Source: Catonia carolina
Taxonomy: Eukaryota; Arthropoda; Insecta; Hemiptera; Achilidae
Length of the DNA: 64,000 bases
Direction: 5' to 3'
Assembly: GCA_035578175.1 (NCBI GenBank)
Contig: JAQMRL010000011.1
Coordinates: forward strand, 4,537,501-4,601,500
Shown here: positions 12,901 through 24,900 of the stretch, in pieces
How positions within the stretch are numbered: position 1 is the stretch's first letter
How the letters are laid out: every line of letters begins with the position of its first letter
The notes under the pieces: generated by a model
The model's input: the letters and a program-made list of their open reading frames with translations, nothing else
Told to the model about the DNA's origin: nothing
The model's database searches: none
Made by a program: the position numbers and the translations under genes

Positions 12901-15900
12901 AACCTGAATATTATAACGTCAAGAGCTAGCTTACATGAAGTTCTCAAAAAGCAAGATTCGTGGGATTAAAGATTCTGATAGTTTTGATAGAGAATACAAT
13001 TGAAAAGGAATTTATGATAAAAGTGATTTCTGAGCAAGTCAAATTATTAAGAGAGGAGCCTGGTTAGAGAAAACTAAGAAGAAAATCTCTTGATGCATTG
13101 AAAAAAAAAGATGGAAGGAGGGAAAATATCGGAATGTTGGTTTCAAGATTGGCAAGAAGGTAGAAAATTAAAAACGTTTTCTAATTGTGTGATCATGATT
13201 TGATGATTCACAAAATGATTAAGAAAAATACAGATAATCATTTTTTATTTAATCATTAGTAAGTGCATTATAATAAAAAATTATTATTGAATGTGAGTAA
13301 TATGGTTTTGTTTGAGGTTAATCTATTTGGAAGCAGGTAACTCAGTTGTGTAGATAAACTATAGCAAAATTAAGGTCAATGAATAGACTGTACCCCTAAG
13401 GTGAAATGGGTAGTAGCAGTATTATTCCTGCGCAATGGTGGGGGCAAGTTCACAAGTCATACAAAATATCGTTGTTATTACTGTTAGAAATCTGTATTTA
13501 ATTTTACCAGCCTTTTGACTGAAGAACTAAATAACACAGTTCAGTATTTCTATTTCATATAATGAATTAATATAATAATTTCACTAACCTTCTTTTTAAA
13601 CTGCGTCACCTTTATTTCAATTTTTACTTACACGTGTTTCGGTGGATCCACCATCATCAGAGTAAATGAAAAATAGAAACTAAAAATTTTTTTCATTTAT
13701 TTAAAATTTACAGAAGATGATACATCTTCAGTCACTTGTATAAAAGTTGTATATAAGTGACTGAAGATGTATCATCTTCTGTAAATTTTAAATAAATGAA
13801 AAAAAAATTTTAGTTTCTATTTTTCATTTACTCTGATGATGGTGGATCCACCGAAACACGTGTAAGTAAAAATTGAAATAAAGGTGACGCAGTTTAAAAA
13901 GAAGGTTAGTGAAATTATTATATTAATTCATTATATGAAATAGAAATATTTCAAACTGCAGGATGCATTATAAAGATTTACAGTTCAGTATGTTTAAAAC
14001 ATAATTGATGTTCCTATATGCCTTGTTTTGATTATTTATTATTTCTGTGGATGATATTTTATTGGTATTGCATGAATTTTTCGTATAATTTATTAATCTT
14101 ATAGTCTGATTCATGAAAGAAAACACCTGTCTTTAAACAGCAATATCTTCCGTACCTTTGTATGTAAAAACAATTACGATACATCAAATTAAAGCTTGTT
14201 TTATTGTTGGTTACAGGATTACATTAACGTATTATACAGGGCGTTTCAAAATGTTCTTCGGGGTTACGAAAATTCACTACAAAAAAACTATTCCACTTAC
14301 CTAAATGAAAGTTGTACGTGCAGATGCAGGGATTCAAACAGTTTTTTTTAACATCTATAAATGTTCAATGTGTGCTCCTTTGGTGACACGGCATACGTCA
14401 ACACGAAAGTCTAGCTCTTGCCAAACACGCCCTAACATGTCTCTTTCGATAGAGTTGACCGCATTGATTATGCGATCCTTCAGCTCAGCGATATCGTTCG
14501 GCATTGGTGGCTTGAAGACCTTGTCTTTCACATAGCCCCAGAGAAAGAAGTCACATGGCATGAGGTCTGGTGATCTTGGTGGCCACAGCAAAAGTTGTTG
14601 GTCTTCCTCAGACGCGCGTCCTATCCAGCGTCGAGGCAGTGTTGTGTTAAGGTACCGTCGAACCTCGTTATGAAAATGGGCAGGACAACCGTCTTGCTGG
14701 AAAATGAAGTCATTTAATAGCTGAGGCATAAGCCATAATTGCAACATGTCCAGGTACGTCATGCCGTTTACTGTCGTTTCTGCAAAAAAGAACGGCCCAT
14801 ACACTGCCTCACGAGAGATCGCGCAAAAAACGTTTACTTTCGGAGAATCCCTAACGTGTTCCACGTAAGCGTGTGGGTTTTCACTTCCCCAAACTCGCAC
14901 GTTATGACGATTTACTTTGCCGCTGATATGAAACGTAGCTTCATCGCTGAAACTTATCTTCTCTAGAAAACCTTCATCCAATGACACCTTTTGCTGTAAC
15001 TCTAAACAAAAATGGAGCCTACGTGTTTTATCTCCATCAGATAGATGCTGCAGTAATTGGAGATGGTACGGTTTGAATAATAAACGTTTACGGAGAACTC
15101 GCCACACTGTTGTTTTCGGAATTCCTAACTCTCTGCCTGCAGACGCAGTCGATTTTGGCGGGCTGCGAATAAAACTTGCACGCACACTGTCAACACTGGC
15201 ATCTGAGGTTGATGGACGACCAGTTGATTTCCGCTTGCACAAGCAACCAGTTTCGCTGAATTGTTTGTACCATGCACGAATTGAATTGTCACTTGGTGGA
15301 TCCTTATGAAATTTCAACCGAAACGCACGTTGCACAGTAATTACCGACTTTGACGAGTGAAATTCTAAGACACAAAACGACTTCTCGCTTCCCGTGGCAG
15401 CCATTTTCTCTACTGTCTACACCTAGCGGGCAGACGGTCAACTAACTGCCCAGTACCCGTGGAAAAAAACTGTTTGAATTGCTCTTTCGTACAGTACTTG
15501 TTTCATTCTTGTAAGTGGAATAGTTTTTTTGTAATGAATTTTCGTAACCCCGAAGAACATTTTGAAACGCCCTGTACTTTGTAGCCCTATACATTTTAAA
15601 GTATAGTATGAACAAGGTAATAGTACCTTGAAGTTGGGTATACTGGAAAAGTGGGTAAAAACAGGGTACATTTTATGCGTAATTCATTATATTTAATACA
15701 CTGTTAATTTCCGAAAATGGTAATGTATATCCTGTAACCTACTGTCACTGCTCGCCCTTTTAATTAATCATTTACTGTGTTGCCGACCTTCAATACTTCT
15801 CCCGGCCCTTGTTGGTGTGGTAGGCCCTTTTGGCTGCGTACCAACAGAGGGCTTTGTTGCCAAGGCCGAGTGAGTAACCCCCCTCTACCACAGCGCTCTC

Positions 15901-18900
15901 GGCAACTATGTAAAGAGCATAACACTGAGCCGAGAGATCAATTCCGATCCAGAAACCAGACAAGACATCTACCACGGCACACGGCTACAGGACTCTAGCA
16001 AAGACTAATCAACGACCCCGCAAGAGAGAAGATGATGCTTCTGCTCACCGGACCGTCATCGCCCACTGACGCGAGTGATGCCCACAGCGGTCCCTTGACC
16101 AAGCCTTACACCCACTGGACCCGACGAAGCAGCCATCGATGCACTACTGCGAGGGAAGAAGATAATGTCTCCACTGGACGACCACACGCCGTGTTGCCCA
16201 GCTCCTCGACCACCACCACGACTATGACCAACGCTTCTTATCAAGACGACCACCGCTTATCGGCCCTTTTCAGGGCCACTAAAAATTAAAGGTTTCAACT
16301 TGCCATCCGGTGACACTACAATAAAACAAGCTTTAATTTGATGTATCGTAATTGTTTTTACATACATCCGTTCAAAAGATATTGCTGTTTAAAAACAGGT
16401 GTTTTCTTTCGTGAATTGGACTATAGTTATATATAAATATTTATCATTTACTAATGTAGATATTTTGGCCTTGAAAATATTAAGCATTAGAATGGATTGT
16501 ATGTTTCAGATCTGGTAGAGCAAGATGCAACACATGTGTTTGAAGATGCTTTAGATGAATTTTCAACTGTTAAAGGTGTTTTACAAAGATTTGAAAGTTG
16601 GCGTAAAATTGATTTAGATGCATATGCAGAAGCTTACATTAATCTTTGTTTACCAAAAGTTTTGGGGCCGTTAATTAGGTTGAAATTATTAACGTGGAAT
16701 CCTATTTATCAGGTAATTAATAACACATTTTTTTGTGAAAATTTGATAAAAAGAATTTTTAAAAAGAATATTTAACTTGTAATGTTCCTTGCCTTAAATA
16801 ATGAGTTTTTAACTATTTCCACTTGTATACTGAATAAGCAGTGTGAATTCTAATTTTATTTCTTACATCAGATCTCACCCAACTGAAATTTCATGTTAAA
16901 CATTTATGTGATAATAATTTTGTTAAATATTTTCCTGTGTATTGTTAGAATTTTATAATGTAAACTTTCAGCCCACAACAGACAGGTGGAGTGTCAGATT
17001 ATTTACACTGAATCTGTTCGTTGCAGGGGTAAAATAAATAGTTCTGTTCCTTATCACATGGTCAGCCAATTAAATGACTGAATCATTTAAGAGCAGAAGA
17101 AATAGAGGTGTAAAATACACTAATCAGAGTTATCTCCTTTGAAAGTAATGAATTTTATTATACAGCAAGACCTTGTGGTGAATGAAGTAAAGGTGTCATT
17201 CGCAGAGTGGAAAATATGTTCTTTTCAGAGGCCCAGGCATGCTGATAAGCACTCCACTCAGTGAGGAAGGCAATTGTAAACCACCTCACTCCTCGTTTTA
17301 CTTAGTAAAACCTCTACAGGTTCAAACCAGGCTTTTGGCTGATAACCTAAACAACAACAGCAATATAAACTTGCCACTCCAGCGTCGCTTTCAAGTTTTG
17401 CACCAGTGGGGTTAAGTGGATCAGAATTTGTAAGTGGATCAGAATCATAGAAGTGCATGTACTCTGTGCCCGCACTTTACCATAAGGTGAAATTTGGTGG
17501 ATAAGAATATGGTAGCACGAGAAAACTTCGTGGGACTGCGCGCCCTTGTGTAGGTTTACCGATTGTTTGGTGTTTAAATTTCCAAAAAAATTCTGTCCAA
17601 AAAGATTTATTCTGAATTAGTTTTCCAGATAAACAGACGAAAAAACAAGGCAAAAAATAACAATTTATACGAAAATTTTTTGAGGTGAAAGAAATTATCA
17701 TCATGAAACCCGGGGATGGAAATCATTAAAATTTCTTAGTTTTCTTAGTTTTTAAAATTACTTCACTGAGTTTTCTCAGTGAACCAGTGGGTTAAGGGCA
17801 ACTTAAGTACATGGTCTTGAAATAAAAACCCACCGAACATACAATAGATGACTCGCCTGATTAAAAAAGGCAATATTGCCTTCCAAATATCATGTATCCA
17901 TCTTCAGTTGCAGTAATAAAAAAATCAATCCATATCTAATTGTCATGACAATCCGATGTTAGTGTACTTATATTGATCTCTGATTACCGTAACTGAAGAT
18001 GGATAAATGAGATTCAGAAGGGCATATTGCCCTTTTTATTCTTAAATTTTTTATTATTATTAAATAATAATAAAAAAACAGTGTGCACTGTTTTTTGTGA
18101 CACTCAATATAAATTTCAGTGAACACTCAAGAATAAATTTTATTCTTGAATACCCTAACTTATTTTAATTTATTTTTTGTAGTATGCAAGTGCAACTTGT
18201 GTTAAAACTCGTGCGGAAACTTTTTTTATGTGCTTAAGGAATTATGTCCCTAGAAATCTTGAGTGAAAATATTAAAGAAACTGTAACAAACTTTAAAAAT
18301 ATTTGTTTTTTGTGCACTGTAATGTATAAATGTGATTGGACGTGGTGAATTATGTTTTGAAATAAAGTGCAGACATTTTATTAATATACTTTTTCCTACT
18401 ATACAGAGTGGTGGAAGCTGTAATGATTTAGAGAAAATGCCGTGGTGTCAAAATTTATTAATGTACGGTGCCAAACAAACACCTCCAACAGAAGAAGCAT
18501 TAAGAAATGATCCTGATTTGCAATTAGTACCTCGTGTTTTTGAAAAAATTGTTGTGCCAAAATTAAATCGTAAGTATTATTTAATTCTTGTTCCTATTAT
18601 TGTACTTGAGGTTGTTCCTATTTATTGACCTTTTAATGGTAATCATATGTGTAGTCTGATTTTACAAATTATTCTTTAACATTAACGGTTTAATTTGCAA
18701 TAAACATAATTCGTGATCTTGTGAGAAAAAAATTATTGAATGGTTGGGTAGTTACAGAATCTAGCTGAAATCATGTCAGCCTCACATCTAAGTTGCTTTC
18801 TTGAAAAAATCAACTGTAGTAAACTACTCTAAAAGTTACAAAACGTAATTTAGTTTTTCTTCTAGGGTGGTCCAAAACGGATTGAAACTACTGTAATTTT

Positions 18901-21900
18901 TAAGAACTTTATGCTGAATTTATATTTATTTGTTTTTTAGACTCACTTATATGCAAACACTACTTTCAGTTTCTTTGCATTTCATCTTTATGACTTCGAG
19001 ATTTATCTTAATTTTTCATCATTTGAGTACATTCTTCACTTCACAGAACAGTCAGAAGTTGCTTAAAGTTATATTTGGGCTGTAAAGTTGATAAGAATTA
19101 ATTGTTGTTATGCCCATTCACAAATTCCCAGACTATGTGAGCGATATCCGGCTGTGTATTATAATTACTCAAGTCACGAGTTTGCCGTTGGTTTTAAAAA
19201 GGGTTAAAGGGGGGAAAGCATCAGTGCACATGGGTGACTATTTTGGTATCAGTTCACCACCTCAACAACATAAACTATACTTAGAGAACATATAGTATAT
19301 CACGGTACCTTTTGTAGGTTAACTGTATGAATATAACTGTTACTTATCGTAAATGGACATGTTGGTTTCTCAAAAACACCATCGAACTGTTCACAGTGCT
19401 GAACGAAATCTAATATGCAATGTAATAAAATTCTGTGAAAAAGAAGCAAAACAAAAATACGTTTCTGTGGGCCGTAAAAAAAGTCGTGAGCAAGCGGCTA
19501 ACTACTGTGATGTTTCTCTTTCCACAATTTGAAATATAAAGAAGGAAGTTAAAGACAATGAAGAAGATAATTCATCAACAGTTTTTTTTTGCACTTGGTA
19601 AAAAAAAGGAAACGGTTATATCAAAAGAAAGTGATGCTGACATGTGAAACGTTATTACCAGTTTTGAAAGAAGGCTAAATTTTAGTTGGAAACTTTGTAC
19701 ATTAAGAAAAATTTTAAAGGAAATGGGGTTTAAGTGGAAAAAAGTGTCAGTCACAACGAAGTATATTAATTGGAAGGCAATATGTGGTTAACCCTATGAA
19801 ATTGGGAGCTGACTGGAGTCGGTCTGTTAGTTATTATCTTTACCACTGTATAACTTGCGTATATGTAAAGCTATAATGCCCACTATATGTATATATCAAA
19901 AACTCGCCTTAAAATGCTTTCTCATTTGATGTATAATACAAGGCATGTAGTGTACGTATAACATAACTATGAAAAAAATAAAGTGGCAAACCGCTTTGAT
20001 GACTTCACCTATGTTCCAGACAGCATAACTTTTTAAATAGTTCATATTTTGAGTGGGTAAAACTGCAGTACTATTTCTTTCTCTCTTTTCGATGAGATAA
20101 AGGAAGGTTGTATCTTTACATTCCATTGTTAGCCATCGGGACCGGTTTTTGAGATGGAAGATATTTCTTTCTTCGTCTATTTTAACCTTGGGCCTTTAAA
20201 CATCGACAAACACATTTTACTACTGTTATTTTATGAATATGTGTGTTTTTAGTATATTTGTGTGCAATGCATATTTATCAATTACTATTGGAGAGATAGA
20301 TCGGCATTTTTACATCACCCGCGATTGCACTGCACGCTCTTCAAATAATGCTGCCCAATTTTCAAACTGCTGTAACTCACCCAATCTTTACCCGATATTG
20401 TAATAAAAAATATGGTTTTATTCACGAAACTGTTTTCAACAAACCATGTTATATACAAATTTTTGCTAAACTGATATTTCAGCCCATTACAGTAAAAAAT
20501 ATAAAGTGAACACACAAATTTTCCGCGCACCAATATTTCTCTCTCAAACGCCAAGCAATTTTCATGTTTTTTTTATGCAAAAGAAGCATACGTATTATAT
20601 ATAAAGCACCTGGAATTTTTTCATAATTTTTATTAGTAATGCAATTAGATGAAGGAATTTATTTGAGAGCGTGTTATGATTTTTGAACGTTGATTATTGC
20701 TTGTAAAACACGCCGATTTACAAGGTTAACTAATGGTGCAGTTGCACTGTAGTAAAATATAGTGTTTCATTGTTGAGGTTGGTAGCACTGTCAGATTTTT
20801 CTTCCCTTCCTCACAGCCCATCCATACGCAAAAGGCATTCTCGTGACACAATATTTATATCATGATGCAACAGATTTTTCATCAGGTATTATCTGACGAG
20901 TTAGCATTATCTTCTGCACATTGATATACCAAAGAGAATTTACAGGCATCATTCCTGTTGATAAATAAATCAGTGATTAAAAAGAGTTATTTTCATAATT
21001 TTACCCTTACTGCTTGCAGCCTTTAAATGGTAAGTAGACCTCGATTGGAAGCTTTGATGTTCATCTCAGGGTTACAAAGGAACATGAAAATATGTTGAAC
21101 TGACACACACTTATCATTTAATGCTTTTTCAAGATATTGTACTATTCAAAAGCTAATTTGTTTAAATTGGCCCCAACTGAATAGTACAACACTTAGTGAC
21201 TGACCGCAGTTAACATGAAGTTGATACGAGAAGTAAAGAAAACAAATGGTTATCGGGCACTTTGTACGCTTTCATTTTTTTACACAGATCAGTTGCGTCC
21301 CTTATAGGACCACGCTCATAAAAATGGATGTTGTAGTTTTCATAAAATTATTTAGTCTTTATTACGAGATTGGGATGTTTGGCTTGGTCATTAAAAATGT
21401 AAAAAAGTGTACTAATTTTATATTTTTCTGTCTTGATTTTAGAACTGGTTGAAGCTAGTTGGGATCCTATTTCTACTTCACAAACGCTTTCATTAGTTCA
21501 ACTAGTGACGCATTTAATTCAGCAGTATCCAACTCTGACAAACGATAGTAAAAATTTTACAGCTTTGCTTAATACTATTGTTAATCGAATGAGAGATGCT
21601 GTTGAAAATGATGTCTTCATACCTATATATCCAAGACAGTAAGTGTGGTATATTGTTCTTTGTGTAATACAAATAATTAATTAACTAACATACCCCGTAC
21701 GGCTTCGCACGTGAAACATGTGTAATCAATTTTTTTCAAATAAATTGAAACAGAAATTATGTAGCTGCTAATCGATTGTGTACTCCAACGTACATACACG
21801 CGCACACACACATACAATGTTTTGATAAGTTTCCCTGCGTACGTCTCTCCATAGTCTTTTACGTTTGTACTGTACTTCAGTAGTAGTAGTACATACACAC

Positions 21901-24900
21901 ATACATACAAAATGATGTTTTGATAATTTCCCTCGCATATGTCTCTCGCCATTATCCTCTTCATCTACTTCAACAGCAGTACGTACCCACATGTGCACAC
22001 ATACATATTTAAGAAAATCTTCATTAGGGCCCTTAGGTTATCATTTTTGAAAATTTAAAAATAAAATGTTGCTGTGAATATGAATACGAATATGCTGTCA
22101 AAATTTCTTAAAAATTCATTCAGTAATTTTAGAAATTGGCCTGACCAAAAAAAGCACGCTTTTTCTTTATAATATTAATATAGATTATCTGTGGGGCTCA
22201 TTTGGTAGTATATGTGCATTATACTGATTGTCATAGATTCAATTATTTACGAGGATCCAGAAAATTTCCACATTTTCAACTTAATGATATAGTTGTGTTT
22301 ATATCATGACTAAAAGTTTATTAATTGTTATCATTATCTATCTTTTACAGATATTAAACCAGAATTGTAAACATTTTTTTAAAATTTTTCTTAATTTTCT
22401 GAACAAATTTTTTTTTACCTTATGTGTGTGTGTTTGCAATCTATTCAGTTTAAGAACAATAAGCAACCTCATGATCCAATAAGATGAGGATAATTTTTAT
22501 GACTCGTAAATAAGGTGTAGTCTTGTATGAACTCAGGTCGACCTGAGAGCGTATGGTTTCTCTTTTTTATAACTCTTTCAAGTTAACAAATTAAAAAACG
22601 GGCTGGCCCATTGGCGTAGTGATTAGCTCAACTGGCTTCTATGCTGGGGTCCCAGGTTCGATTCCCAGTCAGGTTTGGCATTTTTTCATCACTCATTTTC
22701 ATGTATCATCCTTCTCACCTTCTGCATTACCAGCAATTATAAAACAGTTAGACGTAAAATAAAAAAAAATTGTGTCAAATACGAAGTGTCAGAAAAATCA
22801 GTGATTTTTCCAATGGAATTATTTTCTTGTTAAATATAAACTCTGGTTCTCCCTTAATTTTTTATGTGCTCTGCCATAACATTATATTTTATTGTCATGA
22901 AAATTGTCACATACTCCAAGTTATTGATTATAAGTAAAATGTATGTTAATTTATAGCTCTGCTTTAGAATTTACTAGGAAAGGTTTACATCTTTTGGTGC
23001 AGTGCCTTTATATAAAATAGTTTTTTTTTTAATTTATTTATTTATACACCCGTTGACCCTTTTTTGGGAACATACTATAATTATTACAGACATTATTATA
23101 ATTTTACAAATACCTTAAATTATTAGTTTTGTAGATGTAAGTTTGAATCCCCAAAGAATGCGAGTTGGTTGAATTGGCGAATAAGAGAAAACTTCAATAT
23201 TGTGGACATGTGATTAGAGGTTCTAAATATCGTATCTTGCAATTAATCATGCAAGGAAAGATAAAGGGCTATCAGAATGTTGGCAACAAAAGGCGTCCTG
23301 GCTAAAGAACCTGAGTAAATGGTTTGGTTGCAGTAATACAGAACTGTCCACATAATGATGATGATTTTCAACCTCCGGTAGTAGAGGGACTTTTAGAAGA
23401 AAAAGTTTAAAGTAAGTGTGTTTTTTGCGGAGTTGTAATAAACTAATGTAAATTCTAGTTAGTTTCATGTACAATTAATTATAAGAAATAATAAGTATTC
23501 CTCTACTGTTTGCAGATTTATTATAAATGTATTAATATATCTGCAATGTAATGGAGTGCTTTTTTTGAACAAACTTTTATCTGTCATGTTATTTAGGATG
23601 ATGGATAGCAAAATATTCGTGTTTTTCCAACGCCAATTTGCGAGTGGTGTCAAATTGTTAAGTAATTTAGTTCGCTGGCAAGGCATTCTCAGTGATGCAG
23701 TCGTGTTTGAATTAGCATTGGATTCCGTGTTAAATAGGTATCTATTGTCAGCAACACGCATCTGTGAACCACTTCAAGCTGCCGCTAAATGTCATATGGT
23801 AAGAATATTGTTTTTATTTATGTAGTTATAAAAATTTTAATAATTTAAACTTTTTAAGGTCACAAGCCTCCATACACTTACACTTGGGCGTTCAGTTACG
23901 CTTCATTTTGTTATATTCGGATCTTAAATATTATTAATTGTAAAATCTGTTTTATAATGGCCCAAAGAAACAAATTTTAAAATGGCTGCTAGCTGATATA
24001 TCAGCTCTCTGGAGGCTACAGCTAAATGGCCAAAAATTGGCATCATCTTAAAAAAAAATAATAGTAATTTATGTTTTTAATGATGGTTTAATGCTTCGAA
24101 TACCGTGGACGGACAGTGCCATAAATATGGAGATCCTCAGAAGAATGGGGAAAGAGCTGGAAATCCTGCAGAGCACAAAGATAAGAAAACTGACATACCT
24201 TGGACACATCATGAGGGGGCCTAAATACGAGATTCTGCATCTCATAATTCAAGGGAAACTCGTTGGTAAACGCTCGGTGGGACGCAGACGAATATCCTGG
24301 TTTAGAAACCTGAGAGAAGCGTTTAACTGCTCGTTGCATGACCTTTTCATAGCAGCAGTGGACAAGGTACGACTGACCATGATGATAGCCAACCTTCGTA
24401 ATGGAGAAGGCACCTGAAGAAGAAGAATAATGATGGTTTGGCAAAAAGTTAAAACTGTGTTGTTACATAATGTTTATCAATTTTATTAAATGGAGTCGGC
24501 TATGACTGTAAGCTGAGAGATTTGTAATATGAATGTCATTTGCTACAGATTGAATAAATCCGTAAAATGTTGAAGATACTTACATATTAGATGTAGATAG
24601 ATGTACATATTAAAACTATACGCTCATGTGTTGAGCCTGTTTTAATAATTATTTGTAAAAAGCTTATTTTTACTTTCTCTTGCCTATATGAATATGTAGG
24701 AAGGAAAGTATTGTTTTCATGTTGATTTTTCGAAATCGAGTTTTCACTGGATCAAATAGTTTTCAGACCCCCTGAACCCAAAAAAACGTTTTTAGTGATT
24801 GGTCTTTGTGTGTGTGAACAGAATATCTCAAGAATGGAACATCGTACAAACTTGAAATTTGAAACTTAAGTTAGATACCACTAGAGGACCCAACATGAAC

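Larger units (their letters stand above)
14106..16425. mobile_element. Unclassified TIR element (~100-bp TIRs, GC-rich core), host of a nested mariner
   Basis: Inverted repeats of ~100 bp lie at 14106-14212 and 16318-16425 (shared blocks GAAAGAAAACACCTGT, TTTAAACAGCAATATCTT, ATGTAAAAACAATTACGATA and CATCAAATTAAAGCTTGTTT). TATAG stands outside both ends and may be the target duplication. Without the mariner (14237-15574) the element is ~980 bp. Its core at 15780-16310 is far more GC-rich than its surroundings and has no intact long ORF on either strand. Superfamily not recognised. Confidence 0.65.

Noticed and set aside
13544..13982. CRISPR-like or other prokaryotic repeat
   Set aside because: The symmetry is that of a single long palindrome, with no spacers or direct-repeat array.
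14305..15309. Several plus-strand open frames
   Set aside because: They are shadows of the minus-strand mariner transposase at 14355-15404.
21677..21998. Two overlapping minus-strand frames of 76-95 codons
   Set aside because: They cover CA-rich tandem repeats in a Helitron-like element and have low-complexity Val/Cys/Tyr composition.
22601..22673. Possible tRNA gene
   Set aside because: A and B boxes are good, but the acceptor arm is not closed, and the sequence continues into a shared body and A-rich tail found in several copies, so it is a SINE.
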